From positions 194,936-227,009 of the forward strand of contig CAMOEI010000001.1 of the NCBI GenBank assembly GCA_946612115.1: a DNA stretch of 32,074 bases, given 5' to 3'. Every line of letters begins with the position of its first letter. Positions within the stretch are counted from its first letter, which is position 1. Shown here piece after piece: positions 26,037 to 32,074 of this stretch. Position numbers and translations under genes: made by a program. This stretch comes from an uncultured Caryophanales bacterium (GTDB lineage: Bacteria > Bacillota_I > Bacilli_A > RFN20 > CAG-826). The notes under the pieces are model-generated. The model ran no database searches. It was not told the origin of the DNA and saw nothing but the letters and a program-made list of their open reading frames with translations.

Positions 26037-28040
26037 ATGTACCCAGAATACAAAAAAGTTAAAGCTTGTGCCGCTGAAGCAAATAAGCTTTTATCCACTT
26101 CTCAAACTATGGAGGATATTTTCGTTTTATCTACCAAAAGAAATGAGAAAAGACTCGCTGTCACTTACATCGATAACCAAGGAAAATTAAAGAAATATAA
26201 ATACGCCTTATTTAGAAAACACGCATTTGAAATCGCATCAATTCTTTCTAACTTCATGATTCAAATGCCTAAAAACGTCCCATTAGTGTTAAAAGCCGCT
26301 AACGGACCACACTGGGGAGAAATCTTCTGGGCTATCTTAATGTGTGGATACAAACCACTATTAATCGACGCCAAAACTTCTAAAGAAGGCACTGAAAATT
26401 TAATTAAGCAAGCAAAAGCTGTCGCCATCATCACAGATGATAACTATAACTACGAAGTTCCTAAATTCTCCTTAAGAGACATCTTAGAAGAAAAACACAG
26501 TTATGACTTTGCTCCTAACTGGGAAAATGAAGTTATCTTCTGTTCAAGCGGAACTACTGGTGATGCCAAACTCATGGTTTATAACGGTGAAAATATGTGT
26601 AACCAAATCTTTGCAGCTTTAGACTTTGCTGAAACTAGTAAAGATCTCTTATACCCAAAATCAATGGGACCATTAAAGGTCTTAGCGATGATTCCATTCC
26701 ATCACATCTTTGGTTTTATCGCGACCTTCTTATGGTACTTCTATTACGGCGCAAACTTTGTTTTCGTTAGAAACTTAGCGCCAAGTGAAATCCAATCCAT
26801 CTCACAAAGATGCAAGGTCACTCACGTCTTCTCTGTCCCACTTTTCTGGGATTCTGTCGCTCAAGGATTAGAAAGAAAGAAGGCCTTAGAAACTCCAGCA
26901 AGACAACAATTAATCGACAAATGTATCGGTTATAACACCGGTAAAATTTCTAAAGAAGAAGCCGGACCTTATATGGTTGTTCAAAAGAAGATTCAATCCG
27001 GATTACTCGGAACCAAAGTTAAATATTGTATTTCCGGTGGAGGTTATCTTGATAGCAAGACCCAAACCGTGATTAACGGTATTGGTTATCCATTATATAA
27101 TGGATATGGCATGACCGAAATCGGTATTACATCCGTTGAACTTTCTCCAGTTGTTGAAATCAGATTAAAAGGTTCTATCGGTATTCCACTACACGGTGTT
27201 TCTTATAAGATCAAGCCATCTTCTCCTAAGAATCCAAACTCTGGTGAATTATTTGTCAAATCAAAGATTACTCACATTAGAGAAATTATTGGTGGAGTTG
27301 AAAAAGAAGTTACCCTTGATCCAGAAGGATATTTCGCTACAGGCGATATTGCTGAAGTTGACGCCACAAATAGATATTATTTAAAAGGTAGAATTAAAGA
27401 CGTCATTATTAACGCCGATGGAGAAAACATTTTCCCTGATGAACTTGAAATTTATTTCAAGAAATTACCACATGTCTTACAAGTCTGCGTTTTAGGTGTC
27501 GATCAAAAAGGTAGTAAGAACCAAAGAGTTGTCTGTGCTGTTGAAGTAGAAAATAGCATCTCTGAAGAAGATTTAGAAGCTCTCAAGGCGGAAATGAAAC
27601 GCGTTGGTGCTAATGACTTACCAAAAGGCACAAAGATTACTGAATTCTATTTCGCAAGAAAGAAGCTTCCTGTTGCCAATAACATGAAGGTCAAACGTTT
27701 CATGGTCAAGAAGGCTATTGAAACAAAATCTGAAGACTATATCTCTTTCGACTATAAGAAAGAAGGTAAATCCAAGAAGAACTTTGACGCGGCAACAATC
27801 GAGAAGGTTGTCGAACCAATGAGAAGTATCTTCTCAAAGATTCTCATCTTACCAAAATTCAAAGTTGAAGATGATGCCCACTGGGTTGACGATTTAGGTG
27901 GAGACTCCATGAGTTATGTTGAACTCATCACCACCATTCAAGATGAATTCGATGTCGTCATTCCAGAAGATTTATATGGCAAACTAACTTGTATTAATGA
28001 CTTCGTAGAAGAAGTAGTTAAATTACAGGGTAAAAAATAA
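26037..28040 (+). CDS. Adenylate-forming acyl ligase fused to a C-terminal acyl carrier domain
   Basis: 667 residues. Residues about 40-560 form an ANL-superfamily (AMP-binding) domain: CSSGTTGDAKLMVYNG (P-loop-like A3), IPFHHIFGF (A4), YNGYGMTEIG (A5), YFATGDIAEVD (A7) and KGRIKDVIINADGENIFP (A8 hinge). The A10 lysine is probably in KLPVANNMKVKRF. After a linker, residues about 590-667 are an acyl or peptidyl carrier domain whose DLGGDSMSY holds the phosphopantetheine serine (Ser624). The protein should activate a carboxylic acid and load it onto its own carrier arm. No condensation, reductase or thioesterase domain is present or adjacent. The substrate cannot be read from sequence. It follows the phosphodiesterase gene closely and precedes rpsT. 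Codons look richer in C-ending forms (ATC, TTC, AAC) than neighbours, hinting at high expression. Confidence 0.87.
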   Translation: MYPEYKKVKACAAEANKLLSTSQTMEDIFVLSTKRNEKRLAVTYIDNQGKLKKYKYALFRKHAFEIASILSNFMIQMPKNVPLVLKAANGPHWGEIFWAILMCGYKPLLIDAKTSKEGTENLIKQAKAVAIITDDNYNYEVPKFSLRDILEEKHSYDFAPNWENEVIFCSSGTTGDAKLMVYNGENMCNQIFAALDFAETSKDLLYPKSMGPLKVLAMIPFHHIFGFIATFLWYFYYGANFVFVRNLAPSEIQSISQRCKVTHVFSVPLFWDSVAQGLERKKALETPARQQLIDKCIGYNTGKISKEEAGPYMVVQKKIQSGLLGTKVKYCISGGGYLDSKTQTVINGIGYPLYNGYGMTEIGITSVELSPVVEIRLKGSIGIPLHGVSYKIKPSSPKNPNSGELFVKSKITHIREIIGGVEKEVTLDPEGYFATGDIAEVDATNRYYLKGRIKDVIINADGENIFPDELEIYFKKLPHVLQVCVLGVDQKGSKNQRVVCAVEVENSISEEDLEALKAEMKRVGANDLPKGTKITEFYFARKKLPVANNMKVKRFMVKKAIETKSEDYISFDYKKEGKSKKNFDAATIEKVVEPMRSIFSKILILPKFKVEDDAHWVDDLGGDSMSYVELITTIQDEFDVVIPEDLYGKLTCINDFVEEVVKLQGKK

Positions 28041-28054
28041 TTACAAATAAGTAT

Positions 28055-28083
28055 TTGCATTATTTAGATGCTTTTAGTATCAT
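28055..28083 (+). promoter_or_regulatory. rpsT promoter
   Basis: TTGCAT (28055-28060), a 17-base spacer and TATCAT (28078-28083), followed about 20 bases later by a GGGAG ribosome site and the rpsT ATG. Spacing is ideal and each hexamer has one or two mismatches. Confidence 0.65.
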
Positions 28084-28113
28084 AATTGCTGACGCAAAAA
28101 AGGGAGTATACCT

Positions 28114-28377
28114 ATGGCAAACATTAAATCACAAATCAAAAGAAATCGCACAAACGAAAAAGCTCGCTTAAGAAATAAATCTGCTAAGAGTGCAATTAGA
28201 ACCGCTATCAAGAGCGTTAGAGTTGCAGTCGAAGCCAAAGATTTAAAAGCTGCTGAAGCTGCTTTATTAAGAGCAACTTCTTTAATCGACAAATCTGTCA
28301 GTGACGGAATTCAACACAAGAATACCGCTTCCAGACAAAAAAGCGAAATCAGCAGATTAGTTAATTCTTTAAGATAA
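28114..28377 (+). CDS. rpsT: 30S ribosomal protein S20
   Basis: Primary binding protein of the 16S rRNA 5' domain. The 87-residue, Lys/Arg-rich protein starts MANIKSQIKRNRTNEKARLRN, the S20 signature, and continues through SAIRTAIKSVRVAVEAKD and GIQHKNTASRQKSEISRLV. It lies beside holA in opposite orientation, as in B. subtilis. The start has GGGAG about 7 bases upstream. Its own promoter lies in the 73-base gap after the ligase gene, and its terminator lies inside the 3' end of convergent holA. Confidence 0.97.
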   Translation: MANIKSQIKRNRTNEKARLRNKSAKSAIRTAIKSVRVAVEAKDLKAAEAALLRATSLIDKSVSDGIQHKNTASRQKSEISRLVNSLR

Positions 28378-28388
28378 GTATATTAAAT

Positions 28389-29366
28389 TTATTGCGCTTT
28401 AAATTTTAGCAAAAACAATTCAAAAGCATAATAGCGGTCGACAAGACCGCTTTTTATGTCGAAATCTAATTGATACAAAGTATCAAGTGTCTGATGAATA
28501 TAGCTTTCTGAGATATTAAATAAGAATTTAGAAAGTATATAGACTCTTCCTGGCTTAATATTCAATTCTTTAGCGATGTCTTCCTTGGAGTATCTCTTTT
28601 TATTTAGATAAGAGATCTCGTTTAATAGTCTAAATTGATTGGCTAGTTGCCCGATTAAAGTCACAGGTTCAACATTTAAGATTTTTAAATCTTTTAAAAG
28701 CTTTACCGCCTCAGCGTTTTTACCTTCTAATAACAGATTAAATAATAAAAATGCATTATCCTCTAATGGTTTAGCCACCATTAGACATACATCCTTATAT
28801 CTAATGTGATCTGTATATAAAGTTAAAACTTTAGTGGCGTTAATTAATAAACCAACATCTCCACTTGTACGGTCCGCTAATTCGATAATTGCATCTTTAT
28901 CAATCACCACTTCTTTTTTAGCGAGATATGCTTTTACATATTCGTTCCAGCCTTTTTCATCTGGGTCCACTATTTGGATAACTTTCCCTTTTTCTTTAAG
29001 AGCTTTAACAATTGAACTTTTCTCATCAATAGATGAAGAACAAACAGAGACGATAAAAAGTGTCTCCTCCATCGCTGGAGCGTTAATAAAATCTAAAAGA
29101 GCATCAAAATCTTGATCGGAATCAATTTTATTTTTTGGTTTTGGTTTTAATAAGAAATAACAATTCTCTAAAGATACAACTTTTTTCTCATATCCAAGCG
29201 AGACATATTTACATTCATCAATCGCATCTTGAACAAGGACATTATGACCATCTAATTTAATAAAATTAAATTCATCAGGCACTTCGCCTGCTAAAAATTC
29301 CTTTGAAACCTTTTTGATTTGAGATTTCACTGTTGGAGATTGATTGCCGTAAATAAAGTAAATCAT
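28389..29366 (-). CDS. holA: DNA polymerase III subunit delta
   Basis: Clamp-loader subunit that opens the beta sliding clamp. The 325-residue protein matches HolA/YqeN: MIYFIYGNQSPTVKSQIKKV at the N-terminus (a P-loop-like fold without a working Walker motif), ECKYVSLGYEKKVVSLENCYFL, then the conserved lid and collar region with IIELADRTSGDVGLLINATKVL and LLEGKNAEAVKLLKDLK. A weakly conserved C-terminal helical domain has LNIKPGRVYIL. The ATG has no ribosome site, and a TATAAT ends 7 bases upstream, consistent with a leaderless mRNA. It follows comEC, as in B. subtilis. Confidence 0.94.
   Translation of the reverse strand: MIYFIYGNQSPTVKSQIKKVSKEFLAGEVPDEFNFIKLDGHNVLVQDAIDECKYVSLGYEKKVVSLENCYFLLKPKPKNKIDSDQDFDALLDFINAPAMEETLFIVSVCSSSIDEKSSIVKALKEKGKVIQIVDPDEKGWNEYVKAYLAKKEVVIDKDAIIELADRTSGDVGLLINATKVLTLYTDHIRYKDVCLMVAKPLEDNAFLLFNLLLEGKNAEAVKLLKDLKILNVEPVTLIGQLANQFRLLNEISYLNKKRYSKEDIAKELNIKPGRVYILSKFLFNISESYIHQTLDTLYQLDFDIKSGLVDRYYAFELFLLKFKAQ
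28433..28456 (+). terminator. rpsT terminator embedded in the holA 3' end
   Basis: AGCGGTC, loop GACAA and GACCGCT (28433-28451), followed by TTTTAT. The stem is seven pairs, five of them G-C. It lies about 55 bases past the rpsT stop and is read antisense to the last holA codons. Confidence 0.75.
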
Positions 29367-29373
29367 CGAATTA

Positions 29374-29379
29374 ATTATA
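29374..29379 (-). promoter_or_regulatory. holA -10 box, 7 bases from the ATG
   Basis: TATAAT on the minus strand is followed by seven bases and the holA ATG, with no ribosome site. The -35 region falls in the loop and right arm of an inverted repeat and is weak. Confidence 0.5.
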
Positions 29380-29409
29380 ACTTATTATCGAAATTTTCGA
29401 ATAAGTTAT
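29377..29409. repeat. Inverted repeat between comEC and holA
   Basis: ATAACTTATT (29377-29386) pairs with AATAAGTTAT (29400-29409). Inside, CGAA pairs with TTCG around an ATT loop, with a 2-base bulge. It follows the comEC stop directly but is not followed by a T tract on the minus strand, so it is either a weak comEC terminator or an operator or leader element over the holA promoter. Confidence 0.5.
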
Positions 29410-29413
29410 TCTT

Positions 29414-31414
29414 CTAAATGACGATCGTTCCTTCCAAATCCGTTCTTCTTATCTTCACATCATATTTTTTCAAAGTCGAAAGAGTCGCTTTATGGGGGTG
29501 CCCAAATTTATTGTTTTTCCCACACGAGATAATCCCGATATCTGGATCAACCATCTTAATGAAGTCTTGCCCGCTTGATGTATTAGAGCCGTGATGCCCT
29601 ACTTTTAAAACATCAAATTTGAATTTTTTATGATCTTTAATGATTTGTGATTCAATCTTTTTTGGAGCGTCTCCCGTTATTAAATAACTTTTGTTATTTA
29701 AATTAAAACCAATCACTAACGATTCATCATTTTCTTCTTTCCAAAGTTCTGGATAGACATTGTAATTTGTTAGTGTTATCCCATCTATTAAAAGTGGAAA
29801 CTCTCTATAGTCCTTTGCATACCTTTTCACTTTAAAATTGTTAACAAGGGAACTAACCGCTCCTGAATGGTCAAAATCATCGTGAGTGGTAATTAGTAAA
29901 TCAATGTCATAAATCCTATTCTTTTTAAAAAACGGAATTAATACATCGCTGGCGATATCTTTATATACACTCCCTCCTGTATCAATTAAAATAGTCGTGT
30001 TATTTTTTCTAATTAATGTTGCGTCTCCTTGACCTACATTGATAAAACTAACGCTACTGGTGAAAACGTTTTTAATCGGAATAAAATATAATCCGAAAGT
30101 AACAACGAAAGGAATCAGAGTCATTTTAATCATCGGCTTATGTCTAATAGATAAATAATATAGGCAGGTAAAATAAGCTAACTCATAGATCAAAACTCCC
30201 CAACTTGGTAAATTTGGAGCGTATATCTTAAATAAGAATGGCCTTACACCTTTTAATATAAAAAGTAAAAAGCCGCTAAACCCATTTATCGCAGAATATA
30301 ATGGAATTCCTACTAGCGATAAAATAGACAATAAGAAATATATCCCAAATAATGGGGTTAGTAGAATTTGTAGAACAATCGATAATATTGATATCTCAGA
30401 ATAATATTTTAAGTAAAAAGGAATAAAGAGTAACGAAACCGCTATTAAGAGAACTATTCTTCTTTTTATTTTCCATTTCTTTGGCATACTTCCATTAAGG
30501 AAGTAAGTAAGTAATGGAATCGAAAATGATAAAAAATAACTATCTTGATACGCATAGTGATAATCAATAAGCAAAAAGAATAGACCAGTCAATGATAATA
30601 AAGTTAAATAATCGAGCTTTTTCTTAAAAATATGATCGTTAAAATACTTAAATAAATGATAAAAGAAAAACTTCAAAGTAATAAATCTAGGGAACGATAA
30701 AAATCCATATGGCACGAATAGTAATAGGCTAATTATGTCCCTATATTTTTCCTTTTTGATATATATAGATAATAGGCGAGAGATTAAGAAATATATTAGT
30801 GACAAATATAATCCACTACTTGAGATTAGTCTCATGAAGTGAAGGTCGCTAGCGAGATCTTTTAATTCGCCATCTTCATTTTTAGAAAAGAGCATCCCGG
30901 CGAGAAGAGATCGACTATTCTCGTCAAGTTTTAAAAGAAAATTCTGTTTGAATTTGTTAATTTTTAACGGATTAGAAAACTTAACCTTCAAACTTTCAAT
31001 ATGAAGTTCGCTATAAACTCCTTTATTATTTAAATACTCCTTGAAATCAAAATCTGATTCAAGTCTCACGAAATCAAGATCGGTTTTATAACCTTTAATC
31101 TCTAAGATATCCCCAATTTCGTGGGGATGCTCTTTTTCATATACATAAAATTTTTCTAGGCTACTAGAGGCGATAAAATAATTATCTTTGACTTCCACCA
31201 CTAGGGATCGATAAGTTGACTTGTTAAAACTAGGTCTAATAAATGAAACGCCAACACCAATTAAAACAAAAGCCAGACTTACTAGTGCGAATTTCTTGCT
31301 AATTCGAATGAAAACAAAGATTAATACAATTAAGGCTTCAATGACGCCTACAATTATCGAATATCTTAAATTCAGTCCTATTAATAATGAAATTAAGATA
31401 AAGAGAAAACTCAC
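29414..31414 (-). CDS. comEC: Competence protein ComEC (DNA uptake channel)
   Basis: Membrane protein thought to form the channel through which single-stranded DNA enters the cell during transformation. The 666-residue protein has two or three N-terminal membrane helices, a soluble OB-like domain (about 60-150), and a competence domain with many hydrophobic helices (about 185-450). Its C-terminal metallo-beta-lactamase domain has VGQGDATLI, TTHDDFDHSGAV, LITGDAPKKIE and VLKVGHHGSNTSSG, which hold the metal ligands, so the nuclease-like domain looks intact. It is shorter than the B. subtilis protein but has all the usual parts. Its start overlaps the comEA stop as ATGA, so the two are coupled. 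Confidence 0.95.
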   Translation of the reverse strand: MSFLFILISLLIGLNLRYSIIVGVIEALIVLIFVFIRISKKFALVSLAFVLIGVGVSFIRPSFNKSTYRSLVVEVKDNYFIASSSLEKFYVYEKEHPHEIGDILEIKGYKTDLDFVRLESDFDFKEYLNNKGVYSELHIESLKVKFSNPLKINKFKQNFLLKLDENSRSLLAGMLFSKNEDGELKDLASDLHFMRLISSSGLYLSLIYFLISRLLSIYIKKEKYRDIISLLLFVPYGFLSFPRFITLKFFFYHLFKYFNDHIFKKKLDYLTLLSLTGLFFLLIDYHYAYQDSYFLSFSIPLLTYFLNGSMPKKWKIKRRIVLLIAVSLLFIPFYLKYYSEISILSIVLQILLTPLFGIYFLLSILSLVGIPLYSAINGFSGFLLFILKGVRPFLFKIYAPNLPSWGVLIYELAYFTCLYYLSIRHKPMIKMTLIPFVVTFGLYFIPIKNVFTSSVSFINVGQGDATLIRKNNTTILIDTGGSVYKDIASDVLIPFFKKNRIYDIDLLITTHDDFDHSGAVSSLVNNFKVKRYAKDYREFPLLIDGITLTNYNVYPELWKEENDESLVIGFNLNNKSYLITGDAPKKIESQIIKDHKKFKFDVLKVGHHGSNTSSGQDFIKMVDPDIGIISCGKNNKFGHPHKATLSTLKKYDVKIRRTDLEGTIVI

Positions 31415-31944
31415 GCGTGTAAAATTACGTAATTTCGAATTTTTCGATATGTTGCATTACCAATTCCATAAACTTCTAATAGTTGCTCAAGAGTTGAGAA
31501 TTGACCATTTTCAGTTCGATAGGTAACAATCGAATTTGCCACTGTGCTATTAATACCGTTAATCGTTGCAAGTGTTTCAGCATCGTCAGTATTAACGTTA
31601 GCTTTGCTAACTTCACTAGTATTGCACACATCATTTGTGTCATATCTAGAAGCGATATAATAAGTCATGCCTTTGGTGAGTTCAGCAGTTTCATAATACG
31701 CTCTAGCATCTGCATTATTTGTTACTCCGCCAGCAGTGTCGATTAAATCTCCTAGCGTCGCGTTATCTTGCAGTGTATATGTGCCAGAATTATACACTTC
31801 ACCTTCAATTGTCACAGTAAATGTCTCGGCTACTTCTGTTACGGCTCCAGAAGTTGAGGTGATGCCAATGTTTGGGTCGAGGATAAGAAAAGTGCCAATT
31901 ACTGCAATAGCAACAATTACGACCCCAATAATAATTTTGACCAT
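31411..31944 (-). CDS. comEA: Competence protein ComEA (DNA receptor)
   Basis: Membrane-anchored receptor that binds double-stranded DNA outside the cell and passes it to ComEC. The 177-residue protein has an N-terminal signal-anchor helix (about 4-22), an SLBB-type domain (about 43-100, VTIEGEVYNSGTYTL, then LGDLIDTAGG) and a C-terminal helix-hairpin-helix pair (about 115-177: VNTDDAETLATINGI, ANSIVTYRTENGQFSTLEQL, VYGIGNATYRKI) that contacts DNA. AGGAGG is 5 bases before the ATG. The leader contains a hairpin and an alternative pairing. The presence of comEA and comEC suggests a transformation machinery, but no pilus or regulator genes are seen here. Confidence 0.95.
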   Translation of the reverse strand: MVKIIIGVVIVAIAVIGTFLILDPNIGITSTSGAVTEVAETFTVTIEGEVYNSGTYTLQDNATLGDLIDTAGGVTNNADARAYYETAELTKGMTYYIASRYDTNDVCNTSEVSKANVNTDDAETLATINGINSTVANSIVTYRTENGQFSTLEQLLEVYGIGNATYRKIRNYVILHA

Positions 31945-32008
31945 AAGGTCCTCCTATCCGAGGGCAGTTGACAAATATGGTCCACCATGGTTTACTATAA
32001 ATGGATGT

Positions 32009-32035
32009 GATCACCTGTTATGGTGGTCTTTTTTT
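32009..32035 (+). terminator. Hairpin with T tract upstream of comEA
   Basis: GATCACC and GGTGGTC (one G-T pair) around a TGTTAT loop, then seven Ts. It reads as an intrinsic terminator on the plus strand, although no plus-strand gene is seen to end here. On the minus strand it would be a hairpin spanning the stop of the upstream open frame and the start of the comEA leader. Confidence 0.5.
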
Positions 32036-32073
32036 ATTTCGAGGATAATCGCTAGGATTATGACGAGAACAAT
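32011..32073 (-). CDS. Possible C-terminal end of a membrane protein, partial
   Basis: On the minus strand the frame entering from the right edge encodes 20 residues, IVLVIILAIILEIKKDHHNR, and then a TGA stop at 32011-32013. Eleven consecutive hydrophobic residues followed by a basic tail look like the last membrane helix of a protein transcribed toward comEA. It could equally be a chance open frame, because only 20 codons are visible. Confidence 0.35.
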   Translation of the reverse strand: MVLVIILAIILEIKKDHHNR

Positions 32074-32074
32074 C

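Noticed and set aside
28080-28292. Hydrophobic open frame antisense to rpsT
   Set aside because: It is the reverse reading of the Lys/Ala-rich S20 gene; the hydrophobic look comes from complementing AAA and GCT codons.
31805-32014. Minus-strand open frame overlapping the start of comEA
   Set aside because: It reads through the comEA leader and start in another frame, with no ribosome site and no recognisable sequence.

Overview
The window is AT-rich bacterial DNA, densely packed with housekeeping genes, mostly on the minus strand. Gene content and order match the conserved Bacillota/Bacilli block known from Bacillus subtilis: comEA-comEC-holA-rpsT, then lepA-hemW-hrcA-grpE-dnaK-dnaJ, ybeY-cdd-era-recO, glycyl-tRNA synthetase-dnaG-rpoD-trmK-nif3, and finally ispH, nfo and ispG. 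TGA is used as a stop codon (for example in hrcA), so the genetic code is the standard bacterial one and not the Mycoplasma code. The block is streamlined: the spore genes (gpr, spoIIP) that lie between rpsT and lepA in B. subtilis are absent, and so are dgkA and phoH near ybeY. I infer a non-sporulating, small-genome member of the Bacilli (Erysipelotrichia, RF39 or Acholeplasma-like). No species call is possible from sequence alone.

Layout from left to right. Positions 1-2854: MEP isoprenoid genes ispG (5' end cut by the window) and ispH, with nfo between them. 2831-9586: nif3, trmK, rpoD (housekeeping sigma), dnaG, glyQS-type synthetase and recO. 9586-11340: era, cdd and ybeY. 11369-12616: an unusual C39-peptidase membrane protein that resembles a peptide exporter without its ATPase. 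12732-17346: the heat-shock operon hrcA-grpE-dnaK-dnaJ, with a consensus promoter and two CIRCE operators. 17491-20258: hemW, a small one-helix membrane protein and a Fic-fold protein whose catalytic motif is degenerate. 20348-25471: lepA, a nuclease-helicase fusion and fmt. 25549-28377 (plus strand): a YfcE-like phosphodiesterase, an adenylate-forming ligase fused to an acyl carrier domain, and rpsT. 28389-31944: holA, comEC and comEA. The right edge holds what may be the last 20 codons of another membrane protein.

The genes fall into replication and repair (dnaG, holA, recO, nfo, nuclease-helicase), translation (rpsT, fmt, lepA, glycyl-tRNA synthetase, ybeY, era, trmK), transcription and stress control (rpoD, hrcA operon), DNA uptake (comEA, comEC) and isoprenoid synthesis (ispG, ispH). 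Accessory-looking inserts in this core block are the C39 membrane protein, the Fic-like gene with its small membrane neighbour, and the ligase-ACP gene.

Regulatory reading: strong sigma-A promoters are visible before hrcA, the Fic-like gene, fmt and rpsT. Intrinsic terminators follow dnaJ, hemW, lepA and rpsT. Several genes (holA, the phosphodiesterase, dnaG, and less clearly ispH and lepA) lack a Shine-Dalgarno sequence and carry a TATAAT-like box only about 6-13 bases before the start codon, which suggests leaderless or nearly leaderless mRNAs. I found no tRNA, rRNA, CRISPR array, insertion sequence or prophage, and no gene-free stretch longer than 300 bases. The window does not contain a clear multi-gene novel system; the best candidates for new biology are the C39 membrane protein without an ATPase and the degenerate Fic protein.
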